Shown: positions 1 through 7,584, numbered from the stretch's first letter. The stretch: DNA of 19,986 nucleotides from Prevotella sp. CAG:732 (GCA_000436035.1 FR893242.1:13155-33140), one strand, 5' to 3'. The notes: a model not told the origin generated them from the letters alone. Made by a program: numbers and translations.

Positions 1-2
1 AG

Positions 3-512
3 CGGCTCTTCCGACAGCATTACCCCCGGATGTACCAACTCGCCTTGGTGCTTCTGAAGGATGAGGCGGCAAGCCAAGACGTGGTGAGCGATGTCTTCGC
101 CGAAGTGCTAGACGGAAAAGTCACCTTACGTCCCGAAACGGAGAGCAGCTACTTGTTGGTTTGTGTACGCAACAAATGCCTGACACTCATCAATCGGCAG
201 AAGATGAAGGACAGAGTTCACCACCTGCTGCAACTTGATGCCTCGTCATCCATTCTGCCGCTAAATGATACCTCTATGAGCAGAGGGGCTTTCGACTTTA
301 CTTCCGAAAGGGAAGAAGAGGATAGGCAAGAAGCCATCCTTTCTTATATGGAGAGTGAATTGACACCCCAAACTCGCAAGGTATTGCAACTCCGCTTTCG
401 GCAAAAGCTGAAATATCGGGAGATAGCCACGGAGTTGGGCATCAGCGAGGTGGCAGTTTATAAACATCTGGCACAAGGCATCAAGAAATTACAACAAAAG
501 TTTAATCCGTAG
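3..512 (+). CDS. ECF-family RNA polymerase sigma factor (5' partial)
   Basis: Extracytoplasmic-function sigma factor that would direct RNA polymerase to a small regulon, probably including the two genes downstream. The reading frame is open to the window edge: the codons before the first ATG (base 30) encode RLFRQHYPR, typical of the start of sigma region 2, so the true start lies upstream and ATG 30 is internal. Region 2 continues with MYQLALVLLKDE and DVVSDVFAEV. A polar linker follows, and region 4 at the C-terminus has a helix-turn-helix (LTPQTRKVLQLRF, then YREIATELGISEVAVYKHL). Only regions 2 and 4 are present, as expected for an ECF factor. It lies 64 bp upstream of a DUF4974 anti-sigma-like gene, the usual Bacteroidetes order. 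The specific ECF group and inducing signal cannot be read from the sequence. Confidence 0.93.
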   Translation, partial: RLFRQHYPRMYQLALVLLKDEAASQDVVSDVFAEVLDGKVTLRPETESSYLLVCVRNKCLTLINRQKMKDRVHHLLQLDASSSILPLNDTSMSRGAFDFTSEREEEDRQEAILSYMESELTPQTRKVLQLRFRQKLKYREIATELGISEVAVYKHLAQGIKKLQQKFNP

Positions 513-576
513 AGATTCTACAAAAAGTAGTTTGTTCACAGTTGATATTTTTAACCCTTAGAAAAGAGTGAAGATT

Positions 577-1302
577 ATGGATAAGTTTGAAAAGATATTG
601 GACATCATCGATCATCAGGAGAAATATACTGATGACGAGGTTCGTGAGATATTGCGAGATGAGGAGTGCCGCAAGCTCTATCAGACCATGCAAGAGGTGG
701 ATTCGGCTCTCTTGAAGCAAAGTCTGGAAGATTCGGATGAAAAGGCATGGGAAGGTGAGGATGAAAAATCTTCCCAAGGCTTGAATGTAGATGAGGCTTG
801 GGCGAAATTCAGTGAAGAGCATCATGTCGAAGAGAATGCAGAGGTCATACCGATGAATTCTCATGCCGATGAGCACCGCCCTTTCTCTTGGCGCAAGATA
901 GCCGCTTCCATCGTTGGCTTTGTCTTGATTTCAGGCATAGCCTTCGCCGCCATCCACACCTATATTAGCAAGAGCCAGGAGCCGATGCCGATTGTGGAAA
1001 ATGCGATGGTAAAAGATGCCGTGAAGGGCGATACCGCCAAGGTTGCCTCGCCATCCGAAGAAGTGAAAGCTGAGAAACCTGCCATCCACAAAACTTTCGT
1101 GAATGTCACGCTCGACAAGATGATGACTGAAATCGCCAACTACTATGACCTGCAAGTCAAGTTTGAGAGCGATGGGGCAAAGAGCCTTCGCCTCTATTAT
1201 GAATGGGATAGCCATACGAACATAGAGAACATCGTCAAGGAATTGAATCAATTCGACAATGTCAATATTGAACTGAAGAACGACGAAATCATCGTTCAAT
1301 AG
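577..1302 (+). CDS. Anti-sigma-like membrane protein with C-terminal DUF4974 domain
   Basis: Probable inner-membrane anti-sigma factor that holds the upstream ECF sigma factor and receives a signal from the outer-membrane protein downstream. I chose ATG 577; an in-frame GTG at 568 would add three residues. Of 241 residues, 1-105 are charged and cytoplasmic (sigma-binding side), about 107-128 form one TM helix (KIAASIVGFVLISGIAFAAI), 129-172 are a polar periplasmic linker, and about 173-241 are DUF4974. That last domain (NVTLDKMMTEIANYYDLQVKF onward, ending with LKNDEIIV) is an STN-like fold normally found at the C-terminus of FecR proteins. The central FecR beta domain is missing, so this is a minimal form. 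The ECF/anti-sigma/barrel order supports surface signalling; the ligand is unknown. Confidence 0.85.
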   Translation: MDKFEKILDIIDHQEKYTDDEVREILRDEECRKLYQTMQEVDSALLKQSLEDSDEKAWEGEDEKSSQGLNVDEAWAKFSEEHHVEENAEVIPMNSHADEHRPFSWRKIAASIVGFVLISGIAFAAIHTYISKSQEPMPIVENAMVKDAVKGDTAKVASPSEEVKAEKPAIHKTFVNVTLDKMMTEIANYYDLQVKFESDGAKSLRLYYEWDSHTNIENIVKELNQFDNVNIELKNDEIIVQ

Positions 1303-1331
1303 TATATCCCCAATGTTAAAAATGCAGTCTT

Positions 1332-3938
1332 ATGAAGCGATTTTCATTCATTATATTCTTGTGGGTCACTTTCCTGTCCTTGGCAAGTGCCCAACATCTC
1401 TCTCGCCACTACCACAACCGTAGCATGTCGGATGTGCTCATCGACCTCGACAAGGCTTCCGCTCGCTACAAGGTGAGCTTTATCTACAACGAGTTGGAGG
1501 ATTTCACCGTCACCCAGAACGTGGAGGCTCCGAATATTCCCGATGCCATCCGCCGAGTGATAGGCTTCTATCCGATGAAGATGGTGGTGAGCGACAGTTT
1601 GATTACTGTGGAGTGCATCCGAAAGAGCGAACGCAAGTTGATAGGCCGACTCATCGACAACCACAACCTGCCGGTGGAGTTTGCCAATGTGCAGTTGCTC
1701 AATCCTCACGATTCCACCTTCCTCTGTGGTGGCGTGAGCAATGCCAATGGCGACTTCGTGATACCTTGCGAACAGAATCAAGCCATCATGAAGGTGAGCT
1801 ACGTGGGCTATAAGACCATTAGCCGCTTGGTGAATGTCGGTCGTATCGGAACCATCCGGATGCAAGCCGATGCCTACCAACTCAAGCGAGTGATGGTGAA
1901 GGGCAACCTCCGTACCGATCGTGGCGACCATGCCACCTACACCTTCAACGAGGAACAGGTGAAGAACTCCCGTCACACCCAAGACCTCATCGCCAATATC
2001 CCTGGCATCATCATAGACCCCGTGACCGGCAAGACACGCAGCATCGTCAACAAGAAGATGAAGATTCTCATCAACGATGTGGCGATGACGAGCGACAACG
2101 ACCTCAAGTCGATACCTGCCGAGAAAATCAAGAAGGTGGAGTACTACGATGCGCCTCCTGCCCGATATGGAGATGTCGATATTCTCGTCAACATCATCAC
2201 CAAACCGCTTGATACGGGTTATGCCGTGGGCTTCGATGCCAAGACGGCTTTCACCACGGGTTTCGTGAATGGCAACACCTATTATAAATATAACAAGGGA
2301 TATAGCCAATTCTTCTTTGACTACAATATCGAGATGCGCAACTATCACGATTGCATCGGAGAGGACCACTATTCCTTCATGCTCGACGACCGCCTGGCGG
2401 ACTACCTCTACTCCTACAAGAAGCACTTCGGTTACACCAACAATACGATGAACCTGAAGTATGCCTACAGCAAGCCGGAGGACATCACCTTCCAAGTCAC
2501 CGCCACCCCTAACTATCTGCACACATTCTATCGTGGCAATGTGGATATCTTGGCGCAAAACCATCCGGAGTGGACGAATGGAAAGGGTCACAACGACAAC
2601 TATACCAACACTTTCGGTCCTTCGCTCGACCTCTATCTGAGCAAGCAACTCCCACATAAGCAGCAGATTGACGTGGATGTGCTGGGTACTTATTATCACA
2701 ATGACCAGCAAGACCTCAACCAGCAGTGGAAGGTAGGGGATGATGCCCAGGCAGATGCCGCGCCGATGCAGAAGGAAATGTCGGCGACTGATGCCGATGA
2801 CAATATCCTCGTCGATGACAAGATGCGCTCGAAGAACAATTCCTATTCACTCATCACCGAGGTGAACTATAGCAAGCAATGGAAGAAGGGAGAGTTGACC
2901 TTGGGATGGAACAACTGGTTGAAATGGTCGGATTACACCATTCGCAATGTCTTGTCGGGGTATGAGCCTTACAACAGTTCTTCTCGCATCAACATCCAGA
3001 CCTTCTCCGCTGAATACCAGAACAACCTGGGCAAGTTGAATTATCGCATCGGTGCCGAGGGAGTATGGCGAGAGCAGAAAAATGACGACACCAGGAAGAT
3101 CAACAGTTATATCCGTCCAACCTTCCTGCTCACTTATCCGCTCAAGAATGGTTCCATCCAGTTGCAGACGCTCAATGGTGTGAACTATCCACCGATAGCG
3201 AATCTCAACGAGAATACCACCATCATCATCCCTGGGGTCGTGAACCAAGGCAACCCGAACCTCACCTCCAACAATGAGTATGGTACTTTCCTCCGCATCA
3301 ACCATTATGCCTCATGGATACAAGGCCAGTTGGCTTTCTTCGGTGTCTATACCGACAGTCCGATGAGTGTCTATTATGAGTGGCGCACCATCCAAGGGGA
3401 GAAGTACTTGGTGCAAACCTATGAGAACTCCCACTATCAGTGGTGGTATGGCATGGGATATGCCATCAACATCAAGCCTTTCAAGAATGAGTTGCTCAAC
3501 ATCGGCTTGTATGGCTCCTTCGAGCGATATTCCATGAGCAGTGGCATCATCGGCAAGCACAACCAGTGGCGCATTCCGCTCACCTATCAGATAGATGTTC
3601 GCAAAGGCAAGTGGGGTGCCTCCTACATCGGCAATATCGTGGCGAAGAAACCGTGGGGACCCTACAACTATTGGGATGAGAGTGCCAGCAACTTCTCTGT
3701 GTATTATCAGTTGGGCAACTGGCGCATCACCGCTACGGGTTATTGGCTCTTCAATGATGCCAAGTATCGCTTCGAGATCATCGACAACCCGATATTGAGT
3801 CGCAAGGAGTGGCACACCATCAAGGACAACAACCGCATGGTGAGCATCGGAGTCAGCTGGAACTTCTTCTCTGGCAAGAAGAAGGATATCCAGAAGAACA
3901 TCAACAATAGAGATGCCGACTCTGGAGCATTCAAATAA
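1332..3938 (+). CDS. Outer-membrane beta-barrel protein, TonB-receptor-like, with STN domain
   Basis: Large outer-membrane protein, probably the transducer or transporter controlled by the preceding sigma/anti-sigma pair. The 868 residues begin with a signal peptide (1-20, cut after LASA). An STN-like secretin/TonB short N-terminal domain follows (about 22-95, the part that normally contacts the anti-sigma C-terminus), then a carboxypeptidase-regulatory-like beta sandwich (about 101-178, with NANGDF and VSYVGY motifs). Next come a plug-like region (about 185-290, with LIANIPGI and VNIITKP) and a long barrel rich in aromatic alternation. The barrel resembles the Bacteroidetes 'outer membrane beta-barrel protein' family (OMP_b-brl_3) more than a SusC transporter, and no SusD gene follows. 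Its start is 29 bp after the anti-sigma stop, so co-transcription is likely. Its last 8 bp overlap the opposing MATE gene. Substrate is unknown. Confidence 0.88.
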   Translation: MKRFSFIIFLWVTFLSLASAQHLSRHYHNRSMSDVLIDLDKASARYKVSFIYNELEDFTVTQNVEAPNIPDAIRRVIGFYPMKMVVSDSLITVECIRKSERKLIGRLIDNHNLPVEFANVQLLNPHDSTFLCGGVSNANGDFVIPCEQNQAIMKVSYVGYKTISRLVNVGRIGTIRMQADAYQLKRVMVKGNLRTDRGDHATYTFNEEQVKNSRHTQDLIANIPGIIIDPVTGKTRSIVNKKMKILINDVAMTSDNDLKSIPAEKIKKVEYYDAPPARYGDVDILVNIITKPLDTGYAVGFDAKTAFTTGFVNGNTYYKYNKGYSQFFFDYNIEMRNYHDCIGEDHYSFMLDDRLADYLYSYKKHFGYTNNTMNLKYAYSKPEDITFQVTATPNYLHTFYRGNVDILAQNHPEWTNGKGHNDNYTNTFGPSLDLYLSKQLPHKQQIDVDVLGTYYHNDQQDLNQQWKVGDDAQADAAPMQKEMSATDADDNILVDDKMRSKNNSYSLITEVNYSKQWKKGELTLGWNNWLKWSDYTIRNVLSGYEPYNSSSRINIQTFSAEYQNNLGKLNYRIGAEGVWREQKNDDTRKINSYIRPTFLLTYPLKNGSIQLQTLNGVNYPPIANLNENTTIIIPGVVNQGNPNLTSNNEYGTFLRINHYASWIQGQLAFFGVYTDSPMSVYYEWRTIQGEKYLVQTYENSHYQWWYGMGYAINIKPFKNELLNIGLYGSFERYSMSSGIIGKHNQWRIPLTYQIDVRKGKWGASYIGNIVAKKPWGPYNYWDESASNFSVYYQLGNWRITATGYWLFNDAKYRFEIIDNPILSRKEWHTIKDNNRMVSIGVSWNFFSGKKKDIQKNINNRDADSGAFK

Positions 3939-5280
3939 TCCTTTTCTTCAAGTGTTTGAATAGCCACCAGAAGGCAGGGAGGAGGAACATATCCGCCATG
4001 ACCCATGCCACTGGGTCGCCATAGCAGACACCTGTCCACATAAAGGCTGGAACTAGCCAAAGGCTCACACCACATCTCGCTATCATCTCCATCACACCGC
4101 TCATCATCGAGAGATTGCTGTATCCCAAGCCCTGGATGCTGTAGCGGAAGATGGTGAGCAAGCCGAGGCAAGGATAGAAGTAGCAAGCGATGCGCATAAA
4201 CTCTGCTGCGTAGGTCACCACCTCAGCCTCGCCCTTATCCACGAAGAGCGTCATCATGTCGTCGGCAAAAGGAGTGATGACGATGAAACTGAACACGAAG
4301 AAGATGAGCATCATCTTGATGGCGGCTCTCACGCCCTGTGAGATGCGTTCCATCTTCTTGGCACCGAGGTTCTGACCGCAATAGGTCGCCATCGCCACAC
4401 CGATGTTCTCAAAGACACAAGTGAAGAGATACTTGATGCGCATGGCGGCGATGAAGGCTGCCACACAAGTGATGCCCAGGGCATTGTTGGCACTCTGGAG
4501 CATGATGATGCCGATGCCGGTGATGGAGAATTGCAAACCCATCGGCACACCATTATTTAATAATATACTGATTTTCTTGTTGTCAAAGTCACATTCCTCA
4601 CCTTGCGGTATCAGTATCTGCATCTTCTTCTTGATGAACCGGATGCAGAGGCATACCGAGAAGGCTTGCGAGAGAAGGGTAGCGATGCCGGCTCCCTCCA
4701 CGCCAAGTCCCAGAATCAAGATGAGGAGAACATCGAGGAGGATGTTGACAACAGAGGCGGTGATGAGGAAGTAGAATGGTTGCTTCGAGTTGCCGAGGGC
4801 ACGGATTTGTCCTGCCAGCAGGTTGTAGCCTATCGTGAAAGGTATCGCCGCAAACTGGAGCATGAGGAAGATGTAGGCATCATCGAATACCTCCAATGGG
4901 GTGTTGACGAGATGCAGAATCTTCTTGCAGAAAAGGCACGACAAGAGGGTGATGACCACGGCGAAGGTGATGGCGATGCGATAGCTGTTGCTCACGTAGG
5001 TTCGCATTTTTCGGAAGTCCTTCGCCCCGAAAGCCTGAGCCACAGGGATGGCGAAGCCGGCGCACGAACCATTGCAGAAGCCCATGATCAAGAACATGAT
5101 GGAGGTGGAGGCACCAATGGCTGCCAAGGCATTCACGCCGATCCATCGTCCCACGATGACGGTGTCGATGATGAGATACATCTGTTGCAGGATATAGCCC
5201 AGGATAAGGGGCACTGCGAATCGGAAGATGGCTCGCATCGGCGAACCAACAGTCATGTCATTTACGTTATTACTGCTCAT
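3931..5280 (-). CDS. MATE family multidrug/Na+ efflux transporter
   Basis: Twelve-TM inner-membrane antiporter of the multidrug and toxic compound extrusion family, which exports cationic compounds or drugs using Na+ or H+ gradients. The 449 residues match the usual family length. The N-terminus (MTVGSPMRAIFRFAVPLILGY, then LQQMYLIIDTVIVGRWIG) is a typical MATE start, followed by AIGASTSIMFLIMGF and the matching second half (NNGVPMGLQFSITGIGIIMLQ). The C-terminus is lysine-rich. It is the only minus-strand gene and is read towards the barrel gene, overlapping its 3' end by 8 bp with no terminator visible between them. An AT-rich start region and a probable -7 element (5341-5348, minus strand) lie upstream. 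Substrate cannot be deduced. It appears unrelated to the neighbouring units. Confidence 0.93.
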   Translation of the reverse strand: MSSNNVNDMTVGSPMRAIFRFAVPLILGYILQQMYLIIDTVIVGRWIGVNALAAIGASTSIMFLIMGFCNGSCAGFAIPVAQAFGAKDFRKMRTYVSNSYRIAITFAVVITLLSCLFCKKILHLVNTPLEVFDDAYIFLMLQFAAIPFTIGYNLLAGQIRALGNSKQPFYFLITASVVNILLDVLLILILGLGVEGAGIATLLSQAFSVCLCIRFIKKKMQILIPQGEECDFDNKKISILLNNGVPMGLQFSITGIGIIMLQSANNALGITCVAAFIAAMRIKYLFTCVFENIGVAMATYCGQNLGAKKMERISQGVRAAIKMMLIFFVFSFIVITPFADDMMTLFVDKGEAEVVTYAAEFMRIACYFYPCLGLLTIFRYSIQGLGYSNLSMMSGVMEMIARCGVSLWLVPAFMWTGVCYGDPVAWVMADMFLLPAFWWLFKHLKKRII

Positions 5281-5340
5281 ATTTTATATATACCTATTGA
5301 GAATGTTTGTTCCTTTTACCTTGTTTTTCTTTTCGGGCTG

Positions 5341-5374
5341 CAAAATTACATAAAATTGATGGAAAAGGAAACAA
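5341..5374 (-). promoter_or_regulatory. Probable Bacteroidetes-type promoter for the MATE gene
   Basis: On the minus strand, bases 5348-5341 read TAATTTTG, matching the Bacteroidetes -7 consensus TAnnTTTG. It lies about 60 bp before the MATE start codon at 5280. A TTG at 5374-5372 could be the -33 element, but its 23-bp spacing is longer than the usual 19-21 bp, so that part is weak. Confidence 0.5.
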
Positions 5375-5545
5375 GTGAGCGTTAAACTTGGTTATCATCA
5401 GCTCGAAAAGTCTGGTGTTATCCGCTCTGCATTCTTTATATCCTTTAAAGAAGGCGATGATTGTAACTTATGAGGATGTCTGATGAAATTGGTATGATTC
5501 CGCTTTCATATGATTCATTTTTCTTTCAGATTTATCGAAAAATAT

Positions 5546-5594
5546 AAATCAGCAATATTTTTGTCGAATTTTATGATAAAAATGTTGCTGATTT
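5546..5594. repeat. 17-bp near-perfect inverted repeat at the LytTR promoter
   Basis: The left arm (5546-5562) and right arm (5578-5594) are reverse complements at 16 of 17 positions, separated by a 15-bp spacer (5563-5577). The arm core is AAATCAGCAA against TTGCTGATTT. The right arm contains the TTG proposed as the -33 element of the plus-strand promoter (5585-5587), so it could be an operator for a dimeric regulator. Alternatives are an RNA hairpin or a terminator-like relic, but no gene ends just upstream on the plus strand. Confidence 0.7.
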
Positions 5595-5615
5595 CGCTTT
5601 TTATTCGTATTTTTG
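5585..5615 (+). promoter_or_regulatory. Bacteroidetes-type promoter for the LytTR/FHA operon
   Basis: A TTG at 5585-5587, 20 bp of spacing, and TATTTTTG at 5608-5615 together fit the Bacteroidetes vegetative promoter (TTG at -33, TAnnTTTG at -7). Transcription would start near 5620-5625, leaving an 80-90 nt leader before the LytTR start at 5708. The -33 element lies inside the right arm of the inverted repeat, suggesting regulation at this promoter. Confidence 0.65.
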
Positions 5616-5707
5616 CCATATGTTTTTAGTAAAATAGTAGAATATAAGCTTAACGATAGTATGGATGATAATATTGTGGTTTATATGAAAAAGTAAAAAA
5701 GACAATC

Positions 5708-6112
5708 ATGGCAAAGCTATTTTTCAATACACGAGATGAATTGACCGTGGTGGACTCGGAAGAGATTGCTGTCATTCAAGCCAATGGTAACTATTCGAAG
5801 ATACTCACCATCTATCGGAAGGAAATCATGTTGTCTTCTGGTATTTCCAAGGTGGAACAAACCTTGAAGAGCATCAAGGAGAAGAAATCCAAGTTTGTCA
5901 GAGTTGGAAGAAGTCTGATAGTGAATCACTCTTTCTTGCAGAAGATAGATCTGTTGAAGCAGCAGATGCTGCTATCTTGCAAGGGAAACGAAATAAGAAT
6001 CAACGTGTCCAAGAAGACCCTTAGGGTCTATAAGGATGCAATAGCAACTAGTATAAAAATTAAAAACAATGAAACAGTTCATATTGGGGACAGAGGGGAA
6101 TCAACCCTTTAA
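5708..6112 (+). CDS. LytTR-domain DNA-binding transcriptional regulator
   Basis: Stand-alone LytTR-type DNA-binding protein of 134 residues. The whole protein is essentially one LytTR domain: an N-terminal beta strand with VVDSEEIAVIQANGNYSKI (family pattern of an aromatic/polar 'D/N-Y' strand), a central part with SGISKVEQTLK, and the diagnostic FVRVGRSLIVNHSFLQKID segment (family form F.R.H.S..VN..YI). There is no receiver domain and no TM segment, so it is not an ordinary two-component response regulator. It is the first gene after the promoter at 5585-5615. The downstream FHA gene starts inside its last codons (44-bp overlap), indicating translational coupling. It is a good candidate for controlling this locus, possibly through the inverted repeat, but that is inference; LytTR proteins more often bind imperfect direct repeats. 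Confidence 0.9.
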   Translation: MAKLFFNTRDELTVVDSEEIAVIQANGNYSKILTIYRKEIMLSSGISKVEQTLKSIKEKKSKFVRVGRSLIVNHSFLQKIDLLKQQMLLSCKGNEIRINVSKKTLRVYKDAIATSIKIKNNETVHIGDRGESTL

Positions 6113-6689
6113 AATCACTCAAATGGGAGTTAGCCATCAGCATGCTCGTATAACGATTGGCGATGATGGCGTTTGGACATTGGAAGACCTAAACTCTACC
6201 AATGGTACTTTTGTTCGTGGTGAAGATGGAGAGATGCGTCGTGTGGGTACTATGGTGATTACGCCGATGACATTTATCTGTCTAGGACCTAGCAATGCCA
6301 ATGGTTGCTCTTTCTATGCCATTCATTTGCAAAATACAGATTTCATCGAGGAATTTGAATATCTCAACAAATTGGAGGATGAGTTTGATGCCAAGGAGGA
6401 AAGCTCTGAGAAAATGGCACGAATGATGAGACTATTGATAGCATCTGCCTCTTTGATAGCATTGGTAGGATCTTTTGTTGTCAGCCATGGACCTTTGCAA
6501 CTCATGCTTCTTCGATTGGGCTCTGCTGTGTCATTGTTGAGTACGATATTCTTTAATCCAGCTGAGAAGAAAAAGAAACTTCAGGTGGAGAGGGAAAAAT
6601 TCCATGCTTGTCCTAATCCAAAATGTGCTCATACATTGAGAAAGAATGAGATTAGGGCGATGCAGTGTTCGAAATGTAAATGTGGATAA
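6069..6689 (+). CDS. FHA-domain membrane protein with C-terminal zinc ribbon
   Basis: Probable phosphothreonine-reading adaptor at the inner membrane. The 206 residues hold an FHA domain (about 1-88) with the diagnostic VSHQHARI (S22, H23) and LNSTNGTFV (N42-G46) motifs. The usual GR near the start is replaced by GTEGNQPF. Two hydrophobic segments follow (about 119-139 and 143-162), then a basic stretch and a zinc ribbon with Cys181, Cys186, Cys200 and Cys203. With two TM helices, both the FHA domain and the zinc ribbon would lie in the cytoplasm. The start overlaps the LytTR gene by 44 bp, so the two are co-translated and their products may interact. The likely phospho-donor is the Ser/Thr kinase encoded at 11837-13375; this link is inferred from context. 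Confidence 0.88.
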   Translation: MKQFILGTEGNQPFKITQMGVSHQHARITIGDDGVWTLEDLNSTNGTFVRGEDGEMRRVGTMVITPMTFICLGPSNANGCSFYAIHLQNTDFIEEFEYLNKLEDEFDAKEESSEKMARMMRLLIASASLIALVGSFVVSHGPLQLMLLRLGSAVSLLSTIFFNPAEKKKKLQVEREKFHACPNPKCAHTLRKNEIRAMQCSKCKCG

Positions 6690-6748
6690 ATCCAAAATGA
6701 AGTAAATGAAGTGTTGGCTTCTAATATTAACTATATATATAATAAGGT

Positions 6749-7486
6749 ATGAAAAAGATTTCTTTATTACTGTTGACCTTGTTGTTCGTCTTTCTTCAGG
6801 TCGATGCCCAACGTACTTACGCTCTGTTGGCAGGAGTCAGTAACTATAATGCAGAGAATGTGAACAATCTGTCGAATACGACCAAGGATGTGAAGGAGAT
6901 GCAAGCTGTTTTCAAAAAGCAAGGGGCAGTCGTTGCTACAATTACGAGTAAGTATGCTACTCCAGAGAATATCATGAAGAAGTTGGATGCCATCGTAAAA
7001 CTGGCTAATTCCAAAGATAAGATCATTTTCTTCTTTTCTGGTCATGGCACTGCTGGCAGCATTGTGGGCTATGGTCCTATGTTGTTGCCTTATAAACTGA
7101 TTGTGAAGAAATTGTCTGAGGCAAGAACCAAGAATGTTTTCTGCTTTGTTGATGCCTGTGAGTCGGGTAGTGTGACAGATGAGGCAGGCTCTGATTACAG
7201 TTGGGGACAGGGCTCTGGCAATAAGGTGATTTTTATGATGGCAAGTCGGGCCAATGAATATTCATGGGAAAACAGATGGCTTGGAAATGGTTATTTTACC
7301 CAAGCATTGTTGAAAGGTCTTCGTGGAAAGGCAGATTACAATGGGGATAGAAATGTTACGGTCTCAGAACTATATAAGTATGTTTATGCAGATGTTACGG
7401 AAAGAAGCAAAAATAGTGAGCATCCTCAGCACCCTCAGTTGATTGGACCTAAGAGCAATTTTGAGGCAGTGTTGACAAAATGGTGA
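6749..7486 (+). CDS. Exported caspase-fold (peptidase C14) protease
   Basis: Caspase-like cysteine protease of 245 residues. A signal peptide (1-20, MKKISLLLLTLLFVFLQVDA, cut before Gln21) predicts export to the periplasm. The mature protein is essentially one peptidase domain starting at RTYALLAGVSNY. The catalytic dyad is visible: His99 in FFFSGHG and Cys137 in FVDACESGS, the classic C14 motifs. Near the C-terminus DYNGDRNVTVSEL is a near-canonical EF-hand-type loop (D, N, D, N, T, E at positions 1, 3, 5, 7, 9, 12), so calcium dependence is plausible. There is no extra domain, so substrate choice must come from partners. It lies between an FHA gene and an acidic protein gene, in a locus with a kinase and PP2C phosphatase. 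It is the most likely effector here; cell-death or processing roles are inference. Confidence 0.92.
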   Translation: MKKISLLLLTLLFVFLQVDAQRTYALLAGVSNYNAENVNNLSNTTKDVKEMQAVFKKQGAVVATITSKYATPENIMKKLDAIVKLANSKDKIIFFFSGHGTAGSIVGYGPMLLPYKLIVKKLSEARTKNVFCFVDACESGSVTDEAGSDYSWGQGSGNKVIFMMASRANEYSWENRWLGNGYFTQALLKGLRGKADYNGDRNVTVSELYKYVYADVTERSKNSEHPQHPQLIGPKSNFEAVLTKW

Positions 7487-7548
7487 TGGTCAGCAAAACG
7501 CCACTGTTCGTCAATTATTTCTAGACAGTTCGTCCAAGATGTACTTTT

Positions 7549-7580
7549 GATAGGTGGAGGGTATTGAAAAAATACCTATC
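7549..7580. repeat. Short inverted repeat over the 7577 promoter
   Basis: GATAGGT (7549-7555) and ACCTATC (7574-7580) are perfect 7-bp reverse complements separated by 18 bp. Within them a nested 6-bp stem GGTATT/AATACC (7560-7565 with 7571-7576) could form a hairpin with a 5-nt loop. The right arm overlaps the first half of the -7 element, so an operator role is possible. Arms this short can arise by chance. Confidence 0.4.
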
Positions 7581-7584
7581 TTTG
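7577..7584 (+). promoter_or_regulatory. Candidate -7 promoter element before the acidic-protein gene
   Basis: TATCTTTG matches the Bacteroidetes -7 consensus TAnnTTTG exactly and lies 36 bp before the ATG at 7621, within a 134-bp gap after the caspase gene. No TTG sits at the expected 19-21 bp upstream (the nearest ones are at 10 and 27 bp), so it may need an activator. It suggests that the genes from 7621 onward form a second transcription unit. Confidence 0.5.

Larger units (their letters stand above)
5281..5707. other. 427-bp divergent intergenic regulatory region
   Basis: No convincing gene is present. The stretch is AT-rich and separates the minus-strand MATE gene from the plus-strand LytTR gene. 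It holds a probable minus-strand -7 element near the MATE start, a plus-strand promoter about 95 bp before the LytTR start, and a 17-bp near-perfect inverted repeat just upstream of that promoter. These are listed separately. I see nothing definable in the remaining 5375-5545 part. Confidence 0.7.

Noticed and set aside
1344..2711. A 455-codon open frame on the minus strand
   Set aside because: It lies wholly inside the outer-membrane barrel gene, is full of His/Val/Ile runs without any domain, and reflects the codon use of the plus-strand gene.
3939..5280. MATE transporter as part of the kinase/caspase system
   Set aside because: It is on the opposite strand, has its own promoter-like element, and is separated from the block by a regulatory gap; nothing links it functionally.
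4603..5385. A 260-codon plus-strand open frame opposite the MATE gene
   Set aside because: The MATE protein on the other strand has clear family motifs; this frame is a highly charged, low-complexity shadow.
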